Positions 23,216 through 35,024 of a stretch of 64,000 nucleotides of DNA are shown here, in pieces. This DNA is from Pontederia crassipes (taxonomy: Eukaryota > Streptophyta > Magnoliopsida > Commelinales > Pontederiaceae), in the NCBI GenBank assembly GCA_030549335.1, contig CM060187.1, positions 6,944,001-7,008,000 on the forward strand. The letters are read 5' to 3'. Each line of letters opens with the position of its first letter. The first letter of the stretch is position 1. The notes below the pieces were generated by a model. That model made no database searches. It saw only the letters and a list, made by a program, of their open reading frames with translations, and had not been told where the DNA came from. Made by a program: the position numbers and the translations under genes.

Positions 23216-23284
23216 ACCCACCCCAGCCTCATTTTTTCCCTTCCCACGCCATACAATTTATAATGCATCTCAAATGCATTGATA

Positions 23285-23380
23285 TTCATCACAGGCAATA
23301 TAAAATCATCATAGGCAATATAAAATCATCACAGGCAATATAAAATTATCACAGACAATATAAAACCATCACAGGCATAA
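23285..23380. repeat. Minisatellite, ~21-bp unit, in the CACTA element
   Basis: About five tandem units of ATCACAGGCAATATAAAA(C/T) with single-base changes. There are no spacers between units, so it is not a CRISPR-like array. Confidence 0.9.
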
Positions 23381-23539
23381 TATATAACATAAGAATACGA
23401 AAACTACTAAACCGAACTAATAAACTATATGTATGTTTAAGTCTATAAGTAACAAATGCATAGTTTATTTTCTATCCTAGGTTTGTGAGTTATTGTTATC
23501 ATTCCGGATGTTCGACCCAGATGTGCTCGGTCCATGGCC

Positions 23540-25808
23540 TCACGGGGATGGATTCTGCATCTGGATCAATCCCTGAATCGCCTGCAATAGAGGACCCAAC
23601 TGCTGCGACAACTGCTGCGACACCTGCTGCGACACCTGCTGCGATATCTGCTCTGATAATTGTTGCGATAGCTGCTGTGATAGCTGCGTCAGATCAGGTG
23701 CAGTGGATGAGATCGGAGCAGTTGCACCTCCTGCATATCCTTCGATCCTCCTAGGTATCTGAGCGGCTGTGCCGAGGCCAGGCAAGTATCCCCCTCGTGT
23801 CGTGCCGGCCACCTCTTCCCAAACAGTAGGGTCCTCTACGAAATAGAAAAATTATAAAATCATATAATATATAAATTATATATCAAGAATCATGTAAATT
23901 AAAAACATGACTAAACCAACGAAGAAACATTACTTGCTGGCTGAGTACTCGGATCATCTCCATACTTTTCAGCCATTTTTGCATTATACTCATCCTAAAA
24001 AATTTAAACGTTGTGTATTTAAAAAATATTGCACTAATGGCAACAACCAAATGACTATATCATGAGACTTACCAGAAGCCTACGAGCAGTGGGCGTGACT
24101 AAGTCGTTTGTCTTCCGGCTCTTATGCGTGGCCTCATAGACCACACAAAAGTCTACGGGACCGCCTTCTTTCTCCTCCTACAATAAAGTTTCAAATTTGA
24201 TAACATAAGTATAAGTCAAAAGTTTGATTAATTAAATTTATACGTAAATTACCATGCGCCGTCGATGCTCGTCAAATCGCATTAATCCCCCTGTGTGGAT
24301 GTGGGCCTCGGGCTTCGAAAGTCGGTTAACTCTTGCCTTTTCTGACTTCCTTTGCCATCGTTCATCCGTCCTTTGTGAACATCAAATACTTACACTTTCA
24401 AAAAACTATAATTTTCATAAAAATAATTAAAAGTATACATACTTACCACTTCCTACGGAGGGGCTCCCAAACCGAGCGCCTAATATGTCTTGGGCATCTT
24501 TGTATGCCCTGCTCCAAAGTGAGGCCGGCGGACGTGACGACCTTGCGAAACTTGTATAATCGATTTCGGAGGCGTTTCGCAGCGACCTCCTCAAAAGCTC
24601 TCCGGATCATCCCTAAACTAAGATCCAGATGAAACTAATTTGCCTTCTACAAATAGAACGTTAAAACTTAGTAATTTTAAAATAAATATAAATATAATTA
24701 TGTAACCCAAATAGAAGATCGTACTATAAAGGCTAGAAAGATGTCATCTCGCACTTGAATTGGGATATCTTTCTAGGATCCTGCCCCTTCCGGCAAGTGG
24801 GAAAGAACGAGAGCACTGACATCCCGCACGGTACTAGCGGGTAAGAAAGTGGTCCTGCCAATAACAAAGAAGAATTAATTTTCAATGATAACCAAAACTA
24901 TAACAAAATTTGTACAACTTATTTAACTTACGGTCGAGCAATATTATTCACAGTGACTACCCCATTATCGTGTAATCCCTCTTCATCACTCGAAGATGAA
25001 TCATCATCCGATATAGCTGGGGTAGGCTGTGAAGGTCCGACATCAGCTACGGGCCCTAATACATAATAAATCATTAGTGTCATACCAAATTAAAATTGTG
25101 ATAATTGATAGATATACAGTAATGTTCTCACCTCGATTGATGTGTACCGCATGATCAGTAGCAGTTCGCTCGTCTGAATGAATTGAGTCATTAGCTTGTG
25201 CTATCGGCAGCGTAGCAACTGACATTATTAAAAAATAATTAATATAATTAATTGAGAAATGTCAATAACAATAAATATATCACCTAGCGTAAGATGTCGC
25301 TCACCAACGCTAGCTTATGGTGAAGCGTCTGGTATTCTCGGCGGTGGCGGTGGAGTAGCAACTGCCATCACAAGAAAATACATAAAATTTGACTCCTACA
25401 TAAAATTAAGTAATATATAAAAAATAACCTGGTGTGACATGACAATCGTGGTCGTGCGATCAAGACGTACCGACTATGTTCCCCGTCGATGGTGGAGCAA
25501 TGGTCACAAAAGCAAAATATTTAAAAAAACTCAATCTCCTACTGTCTATTGCCCAAAATGTGTCACGTACCTGGAGTGAAATGCTGAGCAGACCCACCAA
25601 TGGATCGCCTACTATGTGACGATCTGGCTACGTGCCCCGTCGGCGACGGAGGAACTGATATTATTAAAAAATGAATTTAACTATTATAATCAACTATAAA
25701 TAAGTAGCTCATAATAAATATATTACCTGGTGGTTGTGATGGCTGACTCATCTGGAGTGAATGCTTGGAAGAGCGAGATGACCCAGATGCTCGACCCCTA
25801 GTAACCAT
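23540..25808 (-). pseudogene. Transposase_24 (TNPA-like) gene of the CACTA element, disrupted
   Basis: About twelve short exons can be read on the minus strand from ATG at 25808 (MVTRGRASGSSRSSKHSLQM): 25808-25727, 25654-25571, up to about 25500-25429, 25361-25284, 25218-25132, 25055-24932, 24854-24707, 24646-24447, 24370-24253, 24178-24073, about 23990-23935 and about 23850-23540. Most end in GTAAG-like donors. The diagnostic plant transposase (Ptta/En/Spm) motifs are present: the exon at 24646-24447 reads MIRRAFEEVAAKRLRNRL, and the next ones carry RWQRKSEKARVNR and GGPVDFCVVYEATHKSRK. The C-terminus is a (SQQL)n stretch, probably coiled-coil. Stops break three exons (TGA near 25460, TAA near 25315, TAG near 24770), and the 25500-25429 exon lacks a visible acceptor. 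Intact relatives bind the subterminal repeats. Confidence 0.85.
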
Positions 25809-25904
25809 GACTGAAAAAAAAGAAAGAAACTTCTATTATTAAAAATAACCATATATAACTTTTAAAAAAAGTAAAAAGCTTATGTCATTGAATAACTACG
25901 GGAT

Positions 25905-28150
25905 TCATTCGCTTGTTTCGTATTCTGATTCATTTTCATCATCTTCATCATCGTCGCTATAATCTTGGTTCGAGTCATCATCAATGAAATTATCAAAGTT
26001 CACATCCAAGAGGTCATTTGAATTGAACTCTTCCATTGGCTCAGCGTCATCGACCAATTGAAAATTCTCAACTCCATCGGCCACATCAATCATCTCATTC
26101 ACTCTATCTTCTTGAGAGTAATCATCCATGGGAACATCATTGTGTACGGATGATGTTTCATTCTCATCTACCATTATTTCTGCTAAGAATAGTCTACTCC
26201 TCACCTTGCATGATGCTCACCGTTCATCCTTGGTTCTTTTCGATGGATACTTAGTGTAGTACACTTGTTGTGCTTGTTCCGCCAATACGAATGGATCGTA
26301 TGACTGAAGTCTCGATCGAGGGTTAATATCCACCAATTTAAACTTTTGATCGATTCGAACTCCTTTCTCTGGATCGAACCAATGACATTTTAGCACCACG
26401 ACTTTGTTAGATTTTCCCAAATAAGATAATTCTAGGATGTCTTCTATAACACCGTAGTAATCAAAGTCGTCATCCCCGTACATGCTTCCTAGAACACATA
26501 TGCCGCTATTAATAGTTGAACGTTGTCGGCTATATTCTTTTGTATGGAACCGATATCCATTGACTATGACGCCGCAGTAGCTAAGAACTTGTTTCTTCGG
26601 GCCATGACCGAGATCTCGTATTTTGTTCTCTATGACTGAGCCATTAATAACCTACAAAAAAAATAACTAAAAAGTTGAAGTGAAAGTTACGAACTTATAA
26701 CAATTCAGAACAAGCGGAAAGATTTCTCACTTCACATCTCAACCAATCGGCAAAATGTTCGTCTCGTAGTTTCAATAACTCATCGTTTGAAACTAACGAA
26801 TTGATTTCTCGTTGTAATTCTTCGAATTTCCTGAATTCATAGTTTTCAATTAATACAATCATATAGCAACAATTAGCTTTAAATTATATAAGAAATTAGA
26901 ACAAATTGCCTTATTCGAGATACGGTGTCACTTCGCTACAATTTGCAAGAACATAATTCTCAACGACGGTGAGATCTCTGTCATTCAAGATAACTTTGCA
27001 TCCTGCACCAAGAAGTCGACATGGGTACTTGAAGATGGATAGAATATTCATGTCAACTTCTCCTTCACCACCATCATCGTTTCTTGGAACTTGGGTGTGT
27101 CGTGATTGTATGTGCGGCTCAAAGTATTTTGAAGTGAAGTTTGACACATCCTCAATGAAATATGCTTCACATATGGAGCCTTCAATTTTTGCCTTATTCT
27201 TCACCTTCCTTTTCAAATATAACATGCACCTTTCGAAAGGATACATCCATCGATACTGAACCGGACCAGCAATTTTTGTTTCATATGGAAGATGTACAAT
27301 CAAATGTTCCATCACATCAAAGAAAGATGGTGGAAATATCTTCTCAGCCTTGCACACGGTAATCACAATAGAAGCCTTTAACCGAGATATGTCTTCTTCC
27401 GAACGATGGATGCACAAAGCTCTTTAAAGAACATAGACAATTCTGTTAAAACCTCCCAGATGGCCTTTGGCAAAAGTTCTTTAAAGGCAATTGGAAGCAG
27501 CCTTTGCATAAAAATATGACAATCATGACTCTTCATCCCGTGTATCTTCTCATTGTCCAAGTTAAAACAACGAGATATGTTTGATACATATCCGTCGGGG
27601 AATTTCAATTGCTTTACCCATTCGAAAACCACTTTTCTTTGATCATTGCTCAAGACATAAGTAGCTTTTGGATTTTTGCATTTACCATTTTGAAGATGAA
27701 TGATATCTAACTCTGGTCTTTTGCATATTAATTTCATGTCTTTGCGAGCCTATATGCTATCTTTTGTTCTTCCTTTAACATCCATAATAGTGTTGAAGAT
27801 GTTGTCAAATACGTTCTTCTCCACATGCATGACGTCCAAATTATGGCGTACCAAGTTTGAAGACCAATAAGGCAACTCCCAAAAAATACTTCTTTTCTCC
27901 CAATTATGTTCACTTCCAAACCCAATTTGCTTATAACTACCGGCCTTCAGTCCGAATGAGACTTCACTAAGCTTGTTTACTTGCTCTAGCAATTCTTCTG
28001 CTGTCAAATGAGTTGGACACAAAGTATTCTCGGATGTATTCTTTTTAAATGAGTTTCGATCACGGCGCATTGAATTCTCCAATGGCAGAAACATCCTATG
28101 ACAATCAAACCAGCAAACTTTCCTACAATTTTTCAAATAAAATGATTTCG
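25905..28150 (-). pseudogene. TNP2-type CACTA transposase pseudogene, N-terminus missing
   Basis: The enzyme cuts and joins CACTA transposon ends. From 28150 leftward one reads the second half of the Transposase_21/TNP2 domain (VCWFDCHRMFLPLENSMRR, then KRSIFWELPYW and HNLDVMHVEKNVFDN), the DUF4218 region (27417-26911: FPPSFFDVMEHLIVHLPYE and PVQYRWMYPFERCM), a DUF4216 region (26650-26217: GVIVNGYRFHTK, MYGDDDFDYYG, CHWFD), and an acidic tail ending at 25905. Damage: a TAG at 27750-27752; a frameshift near 27395, where the frame moves from FKELCASIV to EEDISRLKASI; and a TGA at 26217-26219 in DER*ASCKVRSR, where relatives have Trp. The intron donor near 26911 appears lost. Everything before YLKNCRKVCW is missing and replaced by a GC-rich repeat. 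Confidence 0.9.
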
Positions 28151-28154
28151 TATT

Positions 28155-28450
28155 CGGAGGGCGGACGACGCGGCGGAGGATGCGACGGACGGCGGTGGAG
28201 GAGGAGGCGGCGAATCGTCGGGGAGAGCGGACCGTGGCGGAGGTGATCCATCGGGGAGGGCGGAGGAGGAGGAGGAGGCGGCGAATGCAGAGGGCGGCAG
28301 TGGAGGGCGGTCGAATGCAGAGGGCGGCGGAGGCGAAGGGAGGCGGCGGCGGTGGAGGGCGAAGGCCAGAGGCGGCAGTGGAGGGCGTCGGAGGTCGGAC
28401 GTCGGGCGTCGGGGTGCGTCGGAGGTCGGGCGTTGGACCGCGTTGGGGGT
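28155..28450. repeat. GC-rich GGCGGAGG-type low-complexity block
   Basis: About 300 bp built from GGCGG, GGAGG, TGCAGAGGGCGG and GTCGGACGTCGGGCG words, abruptly joined to the broken transposase near 28150. The 90-codon Arg/Gly-rich + frame across it is a repeat translation, not a gene. The sequence after it (28450-28500) parallels the sequence next to the minisatellite at 19740-20175. Confidence 0.85.
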
Positions 28451-28499
28451 AAATGTTAAATAGTAAAAAGTGAAAACGAAGAAGGGGGGTTAGGGATTT

Positions 28500-30530
28500 A
28501 AGTAATCTTTAGCGTCCCACAATAACGAGACGCTACGTAGACACCATGTAGGCGCCGAAACTGTCACAATTCGGCTAGCGCGGCGCTATAGAGAAGCTAA
28601 TGTGTCGCTAAGATAATGTAGCAACACCATCGCGTCGTCGGGGTGTCGCAATATTGTAGCGACTCAAAATCGCGACGCCATTGAGACGCTCAATAAAAGT
28701 TTTTTCAAATTTTTTTAGTATGTATGTAATTTTATTTATCAATGTAATGTCTCATCGCATTATGCTCCGTTCCAATTATTTTATTTTCTTCCAATAATCT
28801 ATCATGTGTGTATACAAAATTATAAATATGTATGTATATGTGTATAATATAACACAATTGTGTGTGTATATATATACATATGTCATATATGCGTACGTAT
28901 ATATATGTCTATGTGTGAGAGATTAAGTTACAACAATGTGTTTCGTCTATATGTATTATAAATATATATGTGTATGTATATGTCTACACATATATATAGA
29001 TAACATGTATATGTATACGTATTCGAAGTGAATATATATATGCGTATTTGTTTATATGTGTCAGAGTAGGTTATAATAATATGTATATATGCACTTATTA
29101 TATATAGAGATCAGCATATACGCGTATTTATATGTCTATATGTGCCCGATTGAGTGACGGGTAAAAAGTCGGCTTAGGAGGCGCAATACAGATGCCATTG
29201 AGTCGCTAGATTCATTTAGCGAATCCGTGGCGCCGAACTAGCGTCTAAAACAATATGGCGTCTCGAACGTGCGACGCTAGAGAGACACCCATAGTGTCAA
29301 CATAGCGTCGACAATAGCTTCGGCGCTCGCTAAACGCTAGGTGGACGCTATTGTGTGTCTACTGTGACGCTAACATATCACTCACTTAATCAACCATCGT
29401 AATCCCATGATTAAGTATATAATAATATATGCATAATTAATTAAGATATTATATATATTATATGTATACGTAACATAAATAATATAGGTAAAAAATTATA
29501 TATTTAGGAACACTCTTATAATGTAAAAATACATATATATATATAATCGTGTAATTAATACATATATATGTTGATATTATGCTATTGATAATATGTTTAT
29601 AATCATGTACTTAATAGTAATATAATATTTAATAAATTTATTGATTGGCGTATAGTATATATAATATAGTGTTTAAATATATATACAGTAGCGTCTCATT
29701 AGCATCTCCTTTGTTTGAGACGCCATATAGCGTCACTTCACAGTCTTCAGACATCAGACGCTAGTGTCGCGTCTAAAGTTGTCGACGACAAAACGGCGCT
29801 AGGTGCTGCCGCGCATTAAGAATAGTGGCGCGAAATAATAGCGTTTACGTAGCGTCTGGATTACAGCACTAGAGAGTTAACGTCAACCCGGCCGCTGAAT
29901 AGCTAAGAAGACGTGTAATTAAGATATATGCATAATAAAGATATTATATATCTTATATGTATAGATAACATAGATAATATAGGAAAAAATTTATATATTT
30001 AGGAACACTCTTATCATGTAAAAATACATATATATATAATCGTGTAATTAATACATCTATATGTTGATATATGCTATTGATAATATGTTGATAAATGTGT
30101 AATTAATACTAATATAATATTTAATGAATTTATTGATTGACATATAGTATATATAATATAGAGTTTAAATATATAATGTCGCGTCTCATTAGCATCTCTT
30201 TCTATTGAGATGCCATGTAGCGTCGCTTTAGAGTCTTCATACGTGCGACGCTAGCTTCGCGTATAATGTTGTCGACGCCATAACGACGCTAGGTACTGCC
30301 ACGCGTTTGCGGTTCCTGGCGGGAAAAAATAACGTCTACGTAGCATCTCGATTGCGCTACTTTTAACGTCAACTCTCTGTGTAGCTAGGAAGACGCTAAT
30401 GAGACGCTATTGAGAGGCAAGTGGCGTCTGAATCTGGTGACGCTAAAGAAGCGCAATGGAGGCGCTAGTGGCGTCTGTATAGCGTCACACACTTTTGAGG
30501 CTGTCGTTAATCGCCAATTTTCTTGTAGTG
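28500..30530. repeat. Right subterminal array of the CACTA element with internal duplication
   Basis: GCGTC/GACGC words are dense at 28505-28690, 29190-29370, 29690-29900 and 30180-30490, separated by AT-rich stretches. A direct duplication of about 490-500 bp is visible. Unit 1 (about 29415-29912) and unit 2 (about 29913-30400) share GATATTATATAT, ATTTAGGAACACTCTTAT, AATCGTGTAATTAATACAT, GTCTCATTAGCATCTC, GTTGTCGACG and GCTAGGT(A/G)CTGCC in order. The TIR is 30503-30530. Confidence 0.85.
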
Positions 30531-30710
30531 TTTAATGATACAGTTTTGCGCCCCATGATTGGTTGAGTTTACGACCGATAATCTCCATTTCCCTTAGCTA
30601 AGGATGATGTTTTGTGCCCCATGATATACCGAAGGGTTTGTTACGGCCGATAGTGGACAAGATTTTGGGTTGATAATGAACTCAAGGTGAATTTTAGCCC
30701 CCAATGAAAT

Positions 30711-32476
30711 TGTAATGACCCCAATTTTTATAAAATAAATAAATGGATATTTTATTCATTTATAATATCTAGAAAATCATTATCTAATATTTTGGAATTG
30801 ATTAATTCTGAAATTGATGGAAATTATGGGATAAGTTGGAAAGATAAGATGGAATTTGAATAGAGATAAAATTGTTATGGAGATAAGTATGGAATTATAA
30901 AGTAAATTCGGATTTAATTAAATATGAGAAATTATGGATTTCTCCGTCAGCGGGCATAACTCGGCTTGGGTTCTGCTGTACCCGACCTAAATTTCATAGA
31001 ATCTGGACCGAGTTAGACTTAGAAGCGGATTGGGTTGTTAAACCCGGCATGGGTGCGGCGTGATTATGATTGAAAGTGAATCGGCCTGGGTTCACCGTAC
31101 ACCCAGCCCGGGTTTACCCTAGCCGAGGTGATTTTGAGTGTCTTCGAATACGGCCCGGGTTCCACCCGATGTGGCCGGGTTCTGGGGACATAAAATGTAA
31201 TTTTGGATATTTTATTATGGATAATTGAATAGTTAATATAGTTAATTATTCATGATCACATTGTTAACAGATCTGACCTCATCAAATTTACTAGATTTGA
31301 TTTGAGATTATTGTTATTGTTATTCCATCAAATCCTATTATCTGTTATAGTATTGATCTAGTAGTTTTCCCCTGATTGGGTCATTGTTTAACCTAAATTA
31401 AATTGTTAAAGATAGGTCCATTAGGTGAACAAGATAAAATATGGAAACTGCTAGGACTCCATATTCTCTGATTGTCTCTAAGCCCCCTGGGCCATATTGT
31501 TATTGATATTAATATTGTATGAGCAGATAGTGTACCCAAAAGTTTGAGACGTCATCCTTTAAAGAAGCTATGGCTGTCCTGTGATGGTCATGGTCCCCCG
31601 CCATCACAAAATTATTGTTTAGCACTATTATTGTAGGGCGGCATTGGCCTACATGAAAGAGACATGGAGTTTTCCTTAATTGACTGAGCGCTCCTTATTG
31701 AATTGGATAACTCTAAAGAGAATTGAATCGAATCGAATCGAATTTAATTGAAATCTAATTCAATTGAATCGAATGATGGTCATACGGATATTGGTGTTGA
31801 CTGACTCTGCCCATTGAATTGTATAGAAATTGTTATTGGTCGATGACTATTGATATTGAAATCGAATTGGAATTATTAAGTTGGATAGTGCCATAGTGAT
31901 CAGGCATAATTGATTATTGTTAATTGTTAATTGGTATTAATTGGTCTTTTGACCTCTTCCCTGATCCTCTTCATTGACTTATGGCTAAATTGATATATTG
32001 AATTATTGATTATTGAGTTCCTATCATATTGTTACATCCAACGCTCTATTGTTTATTATATCGTATTGATTATTGATTCCATCGAGCACTGTTGATTATT
32101 GCTTATTATTATGGTTAGACCATGCGTACTGAGTATTTTTATACTCATGGTTTTTTCCTGCATTTGGATTCATGCAGGTGAGATGATGATAGAAGATGGT
32201 GATGCAGGTAGTCAGGCTACTTGACAGAGATGTTGCACATGGTGTAGGATTGTGTCCTACTAGTTTTGATTATTAGTTGTTACATTTCTGCATTTTGAGT
32301 ATTATTAAGTCGTCGACGTTTCTAGCTCCTTGACATTATGGATATTTAGATAATCTTATTGTCATTTCCGCATTTAATAGAATTTATTTTTCGCAAAATT
32401 ATTTCATATAGAATTGTGTAGCGTCTCTGAGACGACTCTGAGCACATGAATGTCACATGGGTCTCGGGGCGTTAAA
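30711..32476 (+). mobile_element. Solo LTR, Ty3/gypsy chromovirus-like (1,766 bp)
   Basis: Starts TGTAATGACCCC and ends GGGGCGTTAAA, inverted termini of the TGTAACGCCCC...GGGGCGTTACA kind with a few changes. Flanks are a perfect 5-bp duplication GAAAT (30706-30710 and 32477-32481). It holds CCCGGGTT/GGCCTGGGTT-rich stretches (30960-31190) and, near the 3' end, ATTCATGCAGGTGAG as in other chromovirus LTRs, which suggests + orientation. It interrupts solo LTR A and encodes nothing. Confidence 0.88.
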
Positions 32477-32978
32477 GAAATTCCTTTCATTTTGATTCAT
32501 GGCAAAAGATAAATCTTGGCTAATGATGATAGCTTCAGCCATGATTAATGATCGCTTCTTTGTGTCATTTGCGCCCATAAGAACTCCTTTAGCTTCGATT
32601 TCATGGCCAACATATCCATAAAGATTAATTTGGAGACCAAAGATAAAGTATCAGATAGAATTTAATATTGCTTTCACGCCCGTGAACTCTTCTTGGATCT
32701 ATAAGATGATCGTAATCTCTTTCGTCATGATAAAATGACGACCATAATCTCCAACTTGATATCATCCATTATTGTATGTTAAGCCGACTTTATCTGCAAA
32801 ATAATTATAAAAATTAAATTAATCTGCTCACAATTAGAATATTCAAAGAATTAATTGTCAGACTCGATAAATCCAAAATTACCATTAAAAGTAACATAAA
32901 ATGATGCATGCCATGATTAAATTACAGAAAAATTAACTGAAATAATAATCTAAAATATGTTGTATTTTGCATGCATAA

Positions 32979-35024
32979 GTCAGATAACAAATGAGTTATT
33001 TCTGGAGGACTTCCAGCAATCTGACGTGAACTAAACGTAGTCGCAGAATCACGGATTTCGTGTAAGAAATAAGTTCAATCACAATTTAAATTTTACTCAA
33101 GAGTTCACGTAGCTGCAAGTGCACAGGTCGAGTAGAAACCCTGAGTGTCGTAACCCCATTGATTTAGACTAATTACTTTTTTCAATTATATCCGAAAGTG
33201 TCACGAATTTATAGAAGAAGTAAGCATATAGAAAAAAGAACAAGGATTAAGAGTAATAAAGGAATGGGAGAAAGGATTTTTTAGCAATTGGAAGAAGAGA
33301 TTCCCTAGGAATGAACTAGTTAATGCTATGACAATAACCCTATCTGATTTACTAAATTCAAGATTCCCTTCTATTCTAACGTCAGGTATTAATAAAAATC
33401 AAGAATAGCATGGGTTCTAACCGATGATTAAGACTATTGATTAACAAGACTCTCATCCTTAGTCGGATCAAATGTAATCTCTCGATCTTTTTATAATTAA
33501 GGCTCTTAATCTTAATCAAACAATCAGAAATATAGGATTTGTTCCTTACACGATTGCAAGGATTCTCATCTCATAACAATCGGTATAATGGACTTCTCAA
33601 TGCTTAGAAATAATAATAAGCAATTCACGAAAAGCATAACAATTGATACAACTAAGTTCCCCTCCCGGGTGAAATTAGTTTAAACCCAAAAAAAGACGAT
33701 TGATCTCTCAATCCTTTTAAAACCAGTTTAGAAGTTCTTACGGCTATGCATCCCGTAAATACCAAGCAAGGAATAAAAAATAACCGGGTCAGGAAATCAG
33801 AAGAACAATAAGCATTAACAAAGTTTCATCCCGAGGGAATCAAGAAAAATCTCTTTAGTTCTTCATCGCTTTTTCACAGCCAAGTTCTTCCTCTTTTCTC
33901 CTCCGCCCCCTCTGCTCTCTTCCTCGGCCTCCTTTTGTTAGTTTTTCTGTCATCATTCGAATTTTGAAAAGTTGTTAGTTCTCCCTTTTACTCATTCAAC
34001 ATTTTCCCTTGGAAAATGGTAAAAACATTTAAATATATCTAATTCTTATATAAAATTCGTAGAAATTGTAGTGATTATGGGTACAATAAAGAGATGATCA
34101 CAATCCTAAATCGCATTTTCTGAATCGAATCTTTCTTCCCCTTTAAATTGTCTAAACTATCTCGGAGATACACTAGTATCTTGCATTCAGCCTGGAAGAG
34201 TTATCCGTATTCCACTAAGGCAAGCGTGAGCCGACTGCAGCCTCCTTGCCTTAAGTGTATTTCTCTTGAATGTTGAATACTCACTGGACACGAGACCTTA
34301 ACTCAAATATAAAAAGAAGTAAAGCTCAGTCTGTATCTTGGGACATCGTACGCGAGAGCGACGATTGCACCCATTTTATGTATTCCTTTCATGTGTGCAA
34401 CACAGGCTTTCCACCAACACGAGAGTGTGGCAACGAAGTTGAGTTTCTTCACCATCAAGACTGACTAGATACACACGTGATAGGACATTCGGTTGTTTTA
34501 CCCGTATCATTTTAAACTAAAGAACTTCGAGTCCTGTAACAAAAGCACCTCCCATACGTCCTCAGCATGCAGTTTTAATTGATTCTCTCAAATTTTTCTA
34601 ATATTAACTGTCATCCCCGCATTATTTCTCTTTTACATTTCGAAAAACAATAAAAACAATTAGTTCCTTTTATGTTACATCATTATCCTCCTTCCCTCGT
34701 TTTCAACATCTACCTTGCTTATCGAGTTTGCTCCGAAGAATTTCTCGAAAATTTTGCAAACATTGTTTCCCTATGGATTGAACATCAAACACTCTAATGA
34801 TGCATCGTACGCTTGCGGATCGCATTTTGATAGTGCAGAGATATTATAAATTTTAAAATTTCATTCGACATCTTTCTTTGTGTTTAAAAGTAACACGCCA
34901 GAGTATAGAGTAGACCTATGTCTTAGAGGCCCTCGCCTCCCCTTTCGTGCGATATTCTCTATACACACTTGATAGAGTCAGTAAGTCCTTCGGATCCCTC
35001 ATCCAAAAGCTTGCATTTAAGATT
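32979..35024. mobile_element. Unresolved Athila-like LTR remnants
   Basis: The text at 33105-33165 (GCTGCAAGTGCACAGGTCGAGTAG, here cut by 20-base pieces: GCTGCAAGTGCACAGG and then GAGTGTCGTAACCCCATTGA) parallels the outer end of LTR families A and F. Downstream are TCTCAAT...CCCGAGGGAAT-type blocks of the same general design. At 34760-34850 the same kind of end appears in opposite orientation (CATCGTACGCTTGCGGATCG). LTR boundaries and target duplications could not be fixed. No protein was recognised. Confidence 0.4.

Larger units (their letters stand above)
22747..30530 (-). mobile_element. Complete but defective CACTA (En/Spm) DNA transposon
   Basis: A 7,784-bp element with 28-bp terminal inverted repeats starting CACTACAAGAAAA (25 of 28 positions match) and a perfect 3-bp target duplication TTT (22744-22746 and 30531-30533). 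Inside are subterminal repeats built on GCGTCT/GACGCTA words, and two minus-strand gene remnants in the usual order: TNP2-type transposase (28150 to 25905), then the Transposase_24 (TNPA-like) gene (25808 to 23540). Both are broken, and the transposase lacks its N-terminal half, so the element could move only with proteins from a relative. It is inserted in solo LTR A and is therefore younger than it. Confidence 0.95.
21527..32978 (-). mobile_element. Solo LTR A of an Athila-like family, split by two insertions
   Basis: Starts TGATGTATAAAATGATG at 21527 and ends GCATGCATAA at 32978, matching the ends of the LTRs at 46621-48522 and 56545-58420. Removing the CACTA element and the solo LTR inside it, with their target duplications, leaves about 1,894 bp, against 1,902 and 1,876 bp in those copies. 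Flanks GGCAG (21522-21526) and GTCAG (32979-32983) are a 5-bp target duplication with one mismatch. It is a solo LTR left by recombination between two LTRs. A TATAAATA box lies at 22546-22553 on the minus strand. Its pieces are 21527-22746, 30534-30710 and 32482-32978. Confidence 0.85.

Noticed and set aside
23285..23380. Possible CRISPR-like repeat array
   Set aside because: The units are contiguous with no spacers, lie inside a CACTA element, and the genome is a plant nuclear genome.
28049..28452. Arg/Gly-rich + strand frames of 65 and 90 codons
   Set aside because: They cover the GC-rich repeat block and the antisense of the TNP2 remnant.
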